NCBI GenBank assembly: GCA_036346375.1
Contig: CM070520.1
Location: 17,433,791-17,497,790 of the forward strand
DNA length: 64,000 bases
From: Guadua angustifolia
Lineage: Eukaryota; Streptophyta; Magnoliopsida; Poales; Poaceae
Direction of reading: 5' to 3'
Part shown: piece after piece, positions 41,263 to 53,600 of the stretch
How positions within the stretch are numbered: the first letter of the stretch is position 1
How the letters are laid out: each line of letters opens with the position of its first letter
Notes under the pieces: generated by a model
What the model was told of the DNA's origin: nothing
Seen by the model: only the letters and a program-made list of their open reading frames with translations
Database searches by the model: none
Position numbers and translations under genes: made by a program

Positions 41263-44200
41263 ACTCCACCTAATCCTCACCTCTCTCCCTCACAGCGCCG
41301 CACCTCACTCCTCTCCTCTCCCTTTCTCATTTTGGCCGCCGTCTGCTTCTCTTCCAAGCGCCCAGCCTGAGCTCCCTTCTCTGCTCCCGAGTGCCGCACC
41401 TAGCTCCTCTTCCCTGCCATCACCGCTGCCTGGCCTAGCTCCTCCCTCCTACTTCTCGCGCGCCCGCTCTTCTCTCCAGCACACCGGCGCCCTGCGCCAC
41501 TAGATCCGCTGTGCGCTGATGCCTCCTGGACATCGCCGCCTCTTCTTCTGCTCCGGTTGAACGCACCTCTGCAGGTTTCGGGTGCCCTACCGCTTTTCCC
41601 CACGGCGCCGCCTCTCTGCGCCGAGCTACCCCGAGCCCCGTGGTCGCCCGGATTCGCCAGATCCGGCGGCAACCGACGCCGCGGAGCTCCTCTCTGGTCC
41701 TAATCTTCGCCTGGCGCCGCGCCAACTCCTCCATCGCCACCCCCCGAGGTCTCCCCGTTCTCTTTTTCCTCTCCCCTGCTCACCCTCTCTACTCATCTTC
41801 TTCTCATTCCGCTTTGCCCAAGGTCACCGGGGTTCGACCCTAGTGCCGACGCCCAAAACCACCGGCTTCCTTGGCTCCGGCGGCGCAGCGGCCACCTCGG
41901 CACTCACCACAGCACCGGCAACCTCAGCTACAGCTCAACTACTACTAGGGTTCATCCCCTTACCAAGCTAAGTTTTTTATTCCTCATTACTTCTTGTTTT
42001 CGCCCGAACCTTCATTAGATTGATTTCCTGTCTATATGTGATTTAGCGTATTTATTACCAAGAGTTGTACATTGGCTGACATTTTAGTTGAAATGCTTGT
42101 GCTGTGATCCTTGCTCAATTTGATTGTGAGTATGGGTTAGAACCCAGTCAAGTATATGCATGTCAGTTACTGGAGGGTTAAATTGGAGGTGGTTATTTTT
42201 CATTTTCGAGTTGGATGACATTGTCTGTTGTTTCTTATGATCCTGCTCATGACTGTTAGCAAGTTACACTTTTGCATCCATTTATCTGATGGTCCTTGAT
42301 TCAACAGCCTTGTTGTTCTCATATAGCTCTATGACAGTTTATTTGATCCTAGTGATTTGGCTCTAGCATATTTCTGAGATCAAGTGATACAAGTTTTAGT
42401 GATTCTATTTATATGTCTGCATCGATGTCTTGTATTCTCAGATTAGTGAGTAATGCGTGATTGCTGCCTATATTCTCATCATCAAACAGAGAGTGGTTTA
42501 CGCATTCGATGCTTATGATGAAAGACATAGAAATGGGATTAGGTTGATTTAAGTTATAATCATTCTGCTAGATGGGTATCATCCTAGATTTAGTAGGATG
42601 TTATTTTGCCCCCGTTTTATTAATAATTCTTTCAAGCTGAAATGTATGCGTTGATTTCTTACTGCTGCATTACCAGAGATATCAAATCCCATTGATTTCA
42701 ATTTAGAACTAGCAGCTACAGAAACTAAAGCAGCAAATGAGTTTTCGGGATTTAGGTTGGTACCTTCCAGATTCTTTACTTTTGCATGGAGAATGCTTCT
42801 CTCTCTCACACCCATAGATGTGACTCATGTGAGGGGCATCAACAGAGAATCATGTTGTATATATGCATGTATATATGTAAGTGTGGCTTAAAACTATTCC
42901 AACAAAGTGCATTTGGCCAATAGATGGAGAATGCTTTGATTGTGCATTTAAAAAGTTTGCCGTCTTCAATTCTTGATTGTCAAATTGATTTTCTTTTTAC
43001 AAACATTTACATGAATACACCTATATTGAGATTTTACATATTGTAACTGATGCATGGATACTTTCTCATGTTTCTCATTGTTTTTGCACTGAACAGTCCA
43101 TTATCTATTAAAAGTGAGCTATGGTGCTAATATATTGGTATGATCACATTGAATACTATATGCTGACATGTGAAGTCCTTGGACTGAAATAAGCAATTGC
43201 TTCTCCTAAATCCAAGTGTTTGAGCAGCAAGCCACTAAAATAAGCAATTGCTTCTCCTAAATGGCCAACAGAAATTTACTTCAACCTGACATTCTTTGTG
43301 GTCTAACATAAATTCTTACAGGTGACATTTGATCATATGGATATTGCCTTGTCAAAGGCATTCAAGTCAGCAGTAGTAGATAGCATACTGTGTCTTCCCC
43401 AACACCAACAGGTAAAGCCAGATTTATCATCCCTGTTCCATTAATACTACTTTTATACATTACCTAAAATCTCATTCTCACATACGGCATGTTGGCCAAA
43501 TGGTGTTGTGTGCATTGGCAAATACTTTTCAGCATTGCAAGAAAAACACTACTACTCTAAGGGAGGTAATGTTTACTATGTCATTCTAAAAGAAGCAAAG
43601 AACACACTTGATACCCTTATCTTGTAGAATTCTAAATTTCTAACGTATCTATATGAATGCTTTCTTGCAGCTCAACAAGTCATACATGGAAATTTACAGA
43701 TCAACCCAAGTCCCAGCAGATTCGATTTTTAGTGGCTTGAAAGCGTCAAAGTTCTGCTGCTATGCAGGAGCCTGTACTACTTCTATTCCACTCTAAGAAC
43801 ATAGTCCAGGCAAGAGGATGGCTGCTAGAATCTTCTCCAAAACACATGTTAAACAATACTGCATCTGTTTTCTTTTACAAAAACATTTGCTTACATTGAC
43901 TATTGCTATCAGCCTATTTACTCATTATTTGTATTTTAATTACATAGAATGAACAACCAAATAATACAGAAAACTAAAAGCTTTCCATGTGAGAAGACAG
44001 GAGTTCGTAGAATGAACAGCCAAATAATACTTCGATTCCACTTACTTTTATGCTTTCCTTATCGTGTTATAGCCAAAAAAACTGTAGACAACAAATAATG
44101 AGTACAATTATATTGGCTGCACAGCTTTCGAATTATGTAGCTTCCAGATGCTATTTCTGAGCATAAAATCTAAATAGATCCATGTATTTCTCGCTATTTT

Positions 44201-44732
44201 CTAGGTATAACAGCAACTGCTCACTGCAATTGTGTAAGTTTTCATTTTTTCAACTCGTTTTCCAATTCTTCAATGTTTGCTCAACTGTAGATTATACTGC
44301 TCACATGTATGATGTAGACGAAAATGGTGTTCTCATCCTCTTGTTATACTCTTTTATCTAATTGATTCACTGGCTACTCTAAACATCTAAGCATTGTCGT
44401 AATATAATTTAGTTTCATCTGTTCAACAGATCTCATTTATAGAAGATCTTTCTCATATTTATTCAGAGTTTCATAATAGAGATACTATACAAGTGTTTGT
44501 CCTTTTACAAAAACATGTGCTGTACATCTTATTTAGATATCTGGATAAAGTTTATGCATAGACTTGACGTGCCGTGCTAGAATGTGCTCGGCTGAAATAT
44601 ATTCATGAATAATAAGCTATCTAGGTTCTGCTACAACCAGTATAGGTTTTCTCTGCTTTATTTATACATATATATGCTAACCATCTATCAGTTGCTTCTC
44701 ATTACAGCTTAGCATAAAATACATATAGTACC

Positions 44733-45417
44733 TGTCGACGATCGGGATCGCCTGACCACAAAAGTGAAGAGGGGGTTTGCGTGAGTGTAGGACCCAAGAA
44801 GCGCTTCGCTCAACAATGGATCAAATGAAGGTCGGGCGTGGTGTCAACGAGCAAGAGACAGCGAATTATACTGGTTCGAGCCCCCGTGAGGGTAATGACT
44901 CTACGTCCAGTCTTCTCCTGAGGTGGAGGAACTTTCTAATGGCGATTACAAAGAGTGTTTACAGCTCGAGCTTGAGCGCTCTGTGCATGGGTGTCTATGA
45001 AACTATTGCCAGTGAGTTCGTCCATGTACGTACACCCTGAGCAGCCTTATATCCCCTCGAATGCTGCCTGTAACGGATGTGAGAGATTCCCGGGGGAGTG
45101 GCCTTCGTGCGCATTGAAGGTGGGTTGTAACTGCTCTGGAAATGACGCCCACTTCTGCCTTGACGCCATTATTCAGGTCTTGGTAACCGCCGAGTAAATG
45201 CACGCCCCACGTCCTGAGGCGAAACCGCCCAACCAAGAGCTGACCTCACGACCTCGAGCTTGAGGGAGTGCGAAAACGAACCCTTGGTCGAGGCAGGCTA
45301 TAGGTCGTGATTGACCGTGTGGACCAGGTCGCGATTGAGGGCCTTTGCTGGATTGCCTCGAGCCGGATACCCTGTTGACCGTGTGCTGACTCGTCAGAGA
45401 TTTATCAGTCCCCGACA
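44733..45417 (-). mobile_element. Solo LTR, 685 bp, of the gypsy family seen at 50098-64000, TSD GTACC
   Basis: The plus strand starts TGTCGACGATCGGGATCGCC and ends CAGTCCCCGACA; GTACC flanks both sides (44728-44732 and 45418-45422). It is collinear with the 3' LTR at 50098-55969, including 'tatactggttcgagccccc' and the TATA box (minus strand GGATATAAGG near 45050). The minus strand is the transcribed orientation. Confidence 0.92.
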
Positions 45418-46380
45418 GTACCGTATCAAAAGTTGTCGCAGAAATATCAGTATTGCTTCTATGAAACAAACATGTGATTTAGCAATGCAAAAAAGTTTTT
45501 CTTCCTGATATTTATTTTGATTAGTATCATATTGTAAATGCCTTGCACAAGCAGATTACAGTTCTGAACATTCTATGTTACCTTTCCTTTTCACTTTTTC
45601 CCATTCCTAGGTTCTTCAAGTGCTACTACAAAGCCGCGGTCTTCAAAAAATGCAGAACGATAGTTAGGGTACCGAAGATCCAAGCAATCAATCAGAACAA
45701 CAAATCCAAAAAACAGAGCATTATCCTTCCCCCATTATCGTCTATGCAGTCTCGCCTTACGGAATCATAGTTGGTGCTAAAAGAACGGTTCACCTGTCTG
45801 AGTAAACAAAATTGTGCAATTAGGCAGTGTGTGTGGTACACTTGGATTGCAATTTTTGTTCTCACTATGCGATTCAGTAATCAGCACCATTTGCTTTCCT
45901 TATGTGCTGAGTTTGTTGGAGGCATGTTTGATTAATTGTCTTCATTTTTTTTTTGCAGGCAGAGTTGGAAGGACCTAGGAAGTTAGTGTTACCATCATGC
46001 CAATCTATATATAGATGCTTTTGTTCAAAACTACTAGCTAGTCGTATGAATACAAAGTGATCATTTTGTATACTGAACACCTCATGTGGGTGGAAGATAG
46101 TTGACCCTAGCTTTGAAGATCCAGCAGGGTTCTCTTTTGTAAATGATAGATGGTTTACTGTACGAACCATGACGTTTTTGGACAAATTTGTATATTACTC
46201 TATTTGAATGAATTTAAACTGTGTTGAATGGATGTATTACTTGATGGACAAAATTTGTGTGTTCTAGTTGAATGAAGTTGAATCATGTTGAATGGATGCA
46301 TTAATTCAATCATTTTCTACTGTAATGTGGTGTACATATGAATTAATTATTAGTTAGATCTATAATATTCTATACAAAAG

Positions 46381-46640
46381 TCTTACCCTCAGACTATCTG
46401 TCGGCAAAAGTCTTACCCTCAGACTATCTGTCGGCAAAAGTCTGTCTGTCGAAAAAAATATATCTGTCGGCAAAAGTCTTATAACATGGTCAGATAATCT
46501 GTCGGCAAAAAAATATCTGTCGGTAAATGTTTTTCCCGACAGGACTTCTTCCGACTGTTGTTTTCTGTTGGAAAAACTTTTGCCGACAGATAATGCGTCG
46601 CACTACGTGGCTTTTGCCGACAGATAGACTGTTGATGAAA
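46381..46640. repeat. Subterminal array of the inner CACTA, with exact 30-bp duplication
   Basis: Repeated 'atctgtcggcaaaa' units lead into 'ttttgccgacagata' in inverse orientation. The first unit is an exact 30-base tandem duplication (46381-46410 and 46411-46440). Confidence 0.85.
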
Positions 46641-46740
46641 TTGTGTCATGGTGTAGTGATCCAGGACTAAAGGTCATAGACCTTTAGTCCCGAAGCCCTC
46701 TCGCGATGTAAAAAATATCTAAAAATTATGACGAACTCAA

Positions 46741-46750
46741 GACTCGAACC
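46741..46750 (-). other. tRNA B-box-like motif in the outer CACTA
   Basis: The minus strand reads CCAGGTTCGAGTCTTG, matching the Pol III B-box or T-arm consensus GGTTCGANTCC at all but the final position. No A-box or complete tRNA cloverleaf is seen around it, so it is at most a tRNA-derived remnant. Confidence 0.35.
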
Positions 46751-47169
46751 TGGAACCTCCTGCATGCCACCACAGAACACTCCCAACCCACCCACCCACG
46801 CGTATTGAATAGACTACGATATGCATTCCTTTTAAAGTATGCAGGATTTAACGAGCCTTTAGTACCGGTTCGTAACATGAACCGGGACTAAAGGTACCTT
46901 TAGTCTGGATTCGTAACACGAACCGGGACTAAAGGCTTACTTTTAGTCCCGGTTCGTAACACGAACCGTGACTAATGTGTGCTCGTGCCAGCTGTCTGCC
47001 AAAGCACTCTTCTGTCCCGGTTTGTGGCACGAACTGGGACTAATGTGAGCGAAAAATCATGCTTTTAGCCTAGTAGCCACGAACCGGGACTGTTGCTACT
47101 ATTAGTCCCGGTTCGTGGCTAATCGGGACTGATGGATCGGCATGAAATGTCGTTTCTCTAGTAGTGACA

Positions 47170-48695
47170 TGAACACACAAGATAGCCATTAATTAAAGGA
47201 AAGAATAAAGAGCTATAGTTGGGATTTGGGAAGGTGGCGAGAAGACGACGTAGACCAGCCCCTCTCGCCTAGGTTAATTTGGACCCCAAACTGAAGAAGA
47301 AAATTATAATTGAGAAAGAATGACCCACAGAAAGGGACGGCAGACAAGTGATTTTGTTGGGGAAGGCAACCACCAAGCCAGATCGTCAACCTTTCTTCTT
47401 GATCAGATGCAAGCAACAATGGATTGGAAATAACAATTGTGCGTAATCTAATCTAGTCGATCTTATCTTATCCTGCAGAAATCTAATCTTCCTGCAGAAA
47501 TCTAGTCTTCGCGAGTGTTGTGACACTGTAGTTGGCAGATTAGCTGATACCACGCCTAGCCACCGCAGCTGTCACCCTGGATATATAGCAGTTAGCAACG
47601 TTAGGTTGGAGAGGATAACCATCCGTGACAAATCTGAAGTATTGGTCTCAAAGCATATCTTGTATTTGCAAGGATAGATTCTAATTTTCTTCACTAGAAA
47701 ACGTGCGGTTTATAAAATAGGCATATATAGAACGTTTGTTCAAACAAAAAATCGGTGTATAGCTAATAAAGTTGATAATTGAATTAAGCATGTGGATGCA
47801 TATGTGCAGCACGCATGTCTCCAGTAGTGCATGCCAGCTTTCTTTCTTCTTTTTTCCCCATTTGAGACCCAACCAGGAGCTAGCTTATATTACTCATGAA
47901 CAGAAGTATAATCAGAGAACAAGAGATCCGGTGTTGCATCGAGCCACATATACCGGTTTCTCTCCGAAGAAGCTTGCTTAATTAGCATTATTGTTTGAAT
48001 GAACCGCACCCGTTGGATCTACATCATTGGATCGATGCTACGGATAGTAGCATCATTTAATTTTAAGGCTTCTACAACGGTATTAATATGGGACAGCCCA
48101 AGCATAAAGTGTAAATATGGTAACATAGACGAATAACAATAATATGCCACATAAAGTGTTGACCGGCATGGCACTGCGGCTAACTTAATTGGATGGTTGG
48201 AGGCTTGGAGAAAGTAACAGCCGTGAGGAGGGAAGTAAATGAATAGGAGTTAGTTGAGGAATTGTGGGTTGGAAGAACGAGAGAGGAGCGTGGCAAAATG
48301 CCAAAATGGGTTTGTCTTCTGCCTAAACAAGGGTCTTTCTAGTATGAACGAGTAGGAAGAAGCATGTACACAGGGGCAAGAAGCAGGATATATCCGTGGG
48401 CGACAATCTTTGGCTGACTCCATTGCCGAAAGCATCCCAAGGTCTACAGGGTCACAGGGCCTAACAAAGGCCAAGCAAAAACTCTTTATCTATGTATAGA
48501 AATATCTCAATATAAATACAATATGAGATGTCCCCGCGAGCAACGATACCGTAGATCCACCACTGCTTAACTCATAAATCTACACTGTTTGACATGTCTT
48601 TCCCGTGCCCGCATCGCCGCAGCCCTCTTTCTCGAAATCAAGCTCGTTGCAGCGGCTGCATATGCATGCTAGCTGCACAATTAATCGCTTCCTTT
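47170..48695. other. Spacer with no supported gene
   Basis: Mostly single-copy-looking sequence with a repeated 'cctgcagaaatctaatctt' phrase near 47474 and 47490. The ORF at 48474-48250 on the minus strand shows no known domain. A TATA-like 'gatatatagcag' at 47580 has no gene after it. Confidence 0.4.
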
Positions 48696-49181
48696 TTAGG
48701 GATGGTATCGGAGAAAATCTCCACGGAGAGCATCCTCTAATCCCCAATCTCCGATAAGCAAAATTTCTCTGCTATAGTCCTTGTCTCCGTACACAGAGCT
48801 TAATTCCTCCCATCCCCGATCCCCGATGGGGATTAATCTCCGAAAATACTGTATAAAAGATCATATGCTACATGAATTAATCACTAGAGTAATAGTGTAT
48901 ATGTGATTGAAGTGTGAGTGAATCATTAGAGTAATTCATATTTAGCATATTTATTAATAATGACTTCACATATATTTTTTTCTTTTAAGAATGATCATTT
49001 ACTCCACCTATTAGTGATAACGCGGGGACGGAGAACGGTGGAACGTCCTCGTCCCCGTGATCCTCGACGGGGACAATATTTTTCTCAATAAACCTCCCGC
49101 AAAGAGAGATTTTCTCTATTCTCATCCTCTAATAGAGAAACTTTCCGCGGAAAAACAGGGATTAAGCCATTGCCATCCCTA
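48696..49181. mobile_element. hAT-like MITE, about 485 bp, TSD CTTCCTTT
   Basis: Left TTAGGGATGGTATCGG and complemented right TAGGGATGGCAATGG form the terminal repeats; CTTCCTTT lies on both sides (48688-48695 and 49182-49189). The interior has 'ccccgatccccgatgggga' words and no ORF. Confidence 0.8.
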
Positions 49182-49337
49182 CTTCCTTTTTCGATCCAGG
49201 CAGGGATCCGAGGACGGCAACGTACACTGGTCCAGACCAGCTCAGGTCACAGAAGTTTTCCTCGATTCAGTTCAGTGCTCAGCCGCATATGTCGTTAGGC
49301 AACCGCATCAACTGCAGTTGCTTCTGCTGCACGTTAA

Positions 49338-49636
49338 GGCCTTGATTGTCTAGGTTTAAATTTTTTAGTTTATAGGTTAAAGTTAGTTTTTTTATTTAAA
49401 CAATTTAAATGTCAATAGATTTTGTATGTGATAGAAGTGAGTAATTTCTAATTTTAGTATTATTAGTCTAAAACCAACTATCAATAAGCCAAAAAAGTCT
49501 CTCTCCAGTGACTTTTGGCTTTTAGTTATATGGAGACTTATGGCTTTCAAAAAACCAGATAAAAAACTATTCATTTGTTTAGATTTTAGTTTTTTTTTAC
49601 TTTTAAGTCGATGAAAAAACCCAAACAAACAGGACC
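49338..49636. mobile_element. Tourist-like MITE, 299 bp, TSD TAA
   Basis: Left GGCCTTGATTGTCTAGGTTT and complemented right GGTCCTGTTTGTTTGGGTTT are imperfect terminal repeats; TAA flanks both sides (49335-49337, 49637-49639). Confidence 0.6.
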
Positions 49637-49639
49637 TAA

Positions 49640-49866
49640 AGGTGTGTTTAACTGCTCGTATCAAGTGATACATATATGAGATGGTTCAAGAAAAAATCCA
49701 TCCATATGTTTGGTTACTTAAATGTAATCGTCCCGCCCTGGACGGTGGGATACAATTTTGAGGAATATTCCTTATAAATATTGAACCATTCTATTTATCC
49801 AAAATAATATAATCAAATGGTACAAAACCATCCCATCCAACCTCATTACACCAGCCAAACACACCC
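49640..49866. mobile_element. Second Tourist-like MITE, abutting the first
   Basis: Left AGGTGTGTTTAACTG and complemented right GGGTGTGTTTGGCTG match at 12 of 15 bases; TAA precedes (49637-49639, shared with the upstream MITE) and follows (49867-49869). Its right end is repeated once more in the duplication at 49965-50087. Confidence 0.55.
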
Positions 49867-50087
49867 TAAGCAACTTGAGGTGATCTTATTCATCTATTTT
49901 TTTAGATAAAGTGTTTAGATTCGGTGCCGTCCAGGGCGGGACGATTACATTTAAGTAACCAAACTAATATAATCAAATGGTACAAAACCATCCCATCCAA
50001 CCTCATTACACCAGCCAAACACACCCTAAGCAACTTGAGGTGATCTTATTCATCTATTTTTTTAGATAAAGTGTTTAGATTCGGTGC
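49708..50087. repeat. Complex local rearrangement: 123-bp direct duplication joined by a 38-bp inverted copy
   Basis: 49805-49927 recurs identically at 49965-50087. The linker between them, 49927-49964, is the exact reverse complement of 49708-49745. So one 160-base insertion consists of an inverted upstream piece plus a direct copy, with a shared C at one junction. It overlaps the right part of the MITE at 49640-49866. Confidence 0.95.
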
Positions 50088-50410
50088 TATATAGTATTGT
50101 CGACGATCGGGATCGCCTGACCGCAGATATGAAAACGGGGTTAGTGTGTATGGGGGACCCAAAACAAGCTACGCTCAACGGAGGATCGAACGTCGATCGA
50201 GGCGAGATGACAACGAGCAAGACACAGCAAATTATACTGGTTCGAGCCCCCACGAGGGTAACAGCTCTATTCCAGTCTTCTCCTGAGGCGGAGGGGATCA
50301 CTATTCGTGAGTACAGAGGTGGTTACAGCTCGAGCTTGAGTGCTCTGATTGTGGCTATTGTCCTATTGCTTGAGTGACGATGTCGTGCCCTTTGCCGTTC
50401 TGCTTTAAGG

Positions 50411-50418
50411 GATTTTAT
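50411..50418 (-). promoter_or_regulatory. TATA box of the gypsy LTR
   Basis: The minus strand reads GGGGTATAAAATCCC, a good TATA box conserved in position with GGGGATATAAGG in the related solo LTR. Confidence 0.7.
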
Positions 50419-50618
50419 ACCCCTCCTAGCCATTACTAGAAACGGCCGGGAGAGATTCCCGGAGTAGTGCATGATGTGCATTGAAGACGCGTTGCAACCG
50501 TCCCAGATCTGGCGCCCACGTCCGCCTTAACACCGAGATTCTCAGTCTTGGTAACCGCCGAGCTGAGGTCGAGGTCGTGAGGGGTTTAGACCCCCACGCC
50601 CAACCTCCAGTTGCACGG

Positions 50619-53600
50619 TGTGAGACCCCGTTCGGATGAACAGGAACCTCCATGTGATTACTATGCTATTCCCTGGATCAGTAGCTAGCACTCACATGTT
50701 TACAACAATTGGAAATCACAACCATACAATTAATAATTAGCGGAAACGATAATGCAATTAAATATTACAAGTCAGAGAATAAAGCAGCAAAAGAAGCTAT
50801 AGCTTGCGGTTTGCCCATCCAATCCCGAGCAGTGACCGACATAACTCCTTAGAAAAGATCGGCTCAAAAGAATCCGCAACTCATGATTTAAAAGAGACTC
50901 GAAGCTCGCTAACTCAACCACCTACAATATAATTAGGCAAGGGTGAGTATTTTACATACTCAGCAAGACTTGAGCAAATCCTACAATACATGCAGGCCAT
51001 TTCAAAGGAGGCTACTACGATTAATTTTGCATAAAGCGAATTTGAATTGGAAACCAAGTTATTTGCAATCGAATTTAAAAGAGCAAGATTAATTGATAAC
51101 AAATAAGTAAAGCATAAATAACACTCACCGCCCTCCATGACGTGAGCGATTTAATCAAACCTTGCCATCGCATGGCATATATCCATTCTTTGTCCACACA
51201 GAACAACAAATGATTCCAATACTTGCCCACACAGGTATAGCATTGGGTCATCGTAGGGTAAGCTAACATGTAAAATAAACCCTTTTGGAAACAATAAAAC
51301 ATTTAACTCGTGCAAGTTCACCAAGACACCCATGACCGCGGGTACGGCCAATCAATTAGATTTAAACTCTGCAGAGGTGTACAACTGTACCCACAAGGAA
51401 TGATCAACCTTTGCCCGACACACTTCCTTAGGTGTGTCGTCCAGGAAGACCATACATAGCCATTAAATTCCTAAACAAGGCTTTACCCCAGCCCGGGACG
51501 TTATCCCCCGCCCTGAAAACAGAGACACTCACCCAAGCCGTGGATCCACATTCAGCACACCAACACAACGTCTCTGTCCATGGCAAGGCGTACACCGTTG
51601 CACCGGTTATGCATTTACCCACACGAACTGTGTGAAAGCCCCTAACAAGCAAATCCATAACGGAATACCTCTGCAAGCTCCCGCCTACCAATGAGCAAAG
51701 CCATGTCTAAACAATTTAATAGGCTAAGGCTAACCCATCCTCACCCTCGTGGTTTGTACGGATTTTCTTGGATCATACAACACAATGTTCGGTCCTTAGT
51801 TGTGACACAGGCGACACTTCACCCTACACTACGTGCAATTCCTTTCTGCACAACTGGCTATTGCCAATAATCGCCCGCATCAAAGCATAGCTTCATTTTG
51901 GGTTTTTAATCAAAATTACCCACCACAAACAGTGCCAATTTCAATGCTTTCAGGAAACAAATCTTGATTTGATCATCAGCTATTTTGATTCTAAAGCATG
52001 GCTAAGCATGAATAATATAAACGCATATACCCATGATGACATTAAGTAATGCCTATCCTCAATCTACGGTTATCAAGGTTCACATTTTCATAATCATCAA
52101 AGGAGATTCACAAGACAACAGGTATAACTACCCAAATCCACAATATAGCAATTTACATAAAGTAAACGCTTGCATAAAATAATTTGATGCACAAAAGGAA
52201 TATAAAATACTGGGATCAATATGGTCAAAGGACGCTTGCCTTGCTTAATTGACGAATACGAGGTTTGCGGCGACGACGACGAAGATGAAGCTAGAGACGT
52301 CGGGTCTACTCGCCGAACAACGGAAAATACAGCAAATACTAACTTCAATAAAAGCAAAAAGGAAATAGATAGCAAAACAAATAAACTCAGCACAAGAAAC
52401 AGGGATTGCTCTTAATGAATTTGTTAATCTTATTTTACGAATTCAAGATGCCAAAATTGGTTGGATTAATAGAATTAGCCATTAGTTTGCAAAGTTCATT
52501 GTTTTACTATTCATGATATGAGTTTTGACAATCTTTAATATTTGCGGGTTTTGCTCTATTAGGATTCAGAGTCAAAGCAAGATAAATCAAGAGTATTTTC
52601 TAAGATTGTGGTAGATTATACCCCAAAGATCAATTCTAGATTATTCTTTACCAAATTCAGATTTAGATGAATTGCTTTATGAGTTAATGAAAAGGCTTAA
52701 ATGATCATATTAGAGTATGAATGATTAGCTCTTTATCTTCAAATGATTTTGCTTAGAATTAATCTCATGCAAGTTAAATCTCTTGATTTAGGCTACTTGA
52801 GATTATTTTCAAGATATTTGAGAAGGTTCTCGTGATAAAAATAACTTAACTACGGATTCCTTCATTATTACCTAAAGTTTATTCATTCTATTAATGTCTA
52901 AAGTAATATGATTACTTAGGGTTATTCAGCTATTAAGATTAATATGCAAATTATGGTGAACTAAGGTTATTTCTTCATAATAAGATGATTTATACTTTGT
53001 ATAACAATCCTAAGCTATTTCCATAAATTTTAGGCTTTGGCTGATACATTATATTCATTGTTAAAAAGGCTTAAGTGGCATTGTAAAGTTAACGTTATTC
53101 GGAATCGGCCAAAAAGGTAAAGTAAATGATTAGCGATTAAGGGTTTTAGGATGATAAGATTAATATGTAAACCTTAATGGAATATGATTCTTTTTACAGA
53201 ATATGGTAGTATAAACTTTGTACAACGTTACTAAACTAGTTTCACATATTTTAGTATTTAGACGAGTTATTTTATCGATGGCTGAAATAGCCTAAATGAT
53301 CACATTTGCAAACCTTAAATCGGCCAAGTTTCGATTTGAGTTTCTAACTACACCATACATGACCTTTAATTCATTTCTCAGGCATTAGCAGAATACCATC
53401 CTAGAAATGTTTTAAAGTTGATTTTGCATTGTTTTAACTTCAATCGCAATAGATTATCTATTTACTCATTGTTATGATTAACATTTCCTTTCATCAAGAA
53501 CATGCAAATTAAATCTTACTTTGTATATTTTTACACACATGGGTCCTTACTGTTTTAGGAACCTAATATGAATTACTTTATCATTTTGTGAGCCATTATA

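Larger units (their letters stand above)
41220..46200 (+). pseudogene. Gene-like multi-exon unit inside the inner CACTA, identity unknown
   Basis: A GC-rich, pyrimidine-rich leader (41220-41970) with promoter motifs is followed by AT-rich, T-rich intron-like DNA and short blocks bounded by consensus splice signals. The clearest block is 43322-43411, entered by TTACAG and left by CAG/GTAAAG, 30 codons without a stop (VTFDHMDIALSKAFKSAVVD). The next, entered at 43671 by CTTGCAG, continues in the same phase for about 42 codons (LNKSYMEIYRST, KASKFCCYAGAC) to a TAA near 43796. Other acceptor-like sites precede 45611 and 45959. No domain is recognised. It may be a captured host gene, partly rearranged, or a chance arrangement. 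Confidence 0.45.
40936..46658. mobile_element. Inner CACTA element with gene-like cargo, TSD ATC
   Basis: Both ends read CACTACACCATGACACAA, an unusually long 18-base perfect terminal repeat; flanking ATC is duplicated (40933-40935 and 46659-46661). The subterminal motif is 'ctgtcggcaaaa' or 'ttttgccgacag'. TNP2 and TNPA-like genes are absent, so it is non-autonomous. Its interior, from about 41220 to 46200, looks like a transcribed, intron-containing gene. A 685-bp solo LTR was inserted later at 44733-45417. Confidence 0.92.
40862..47166. mobile_element. Small CACTA element invaded by another CACTA, TSD ACA
   Basis: Left end CACTACTACACAAATG and right end, complemented, CACTACTAGAGAAACG. 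The flanking trinucleotide ACA is present on both sides (40859-40861 and 47167-47169). The subterminal motif is 'tttagtcccggtt'. Without the inner element it would be about 580 bases, a mini-CACTA with no gene. Most of its sequence is the right part, 46662-47166. Confidence 0.9.

Noticed and set aside
44873..44890. tRNA-like 'tggttcgagccccc' in the gypsy LTRs (also at 50238)
   Set aside because: It resembles a B-box, but no cloverleaf or A-box is nearby, and its conservation follows that of the LTR family.
48250..48474. 74-codon minus-strand ORF
   Set aside because: No domain, no splice or promoter support and average spacer composition.
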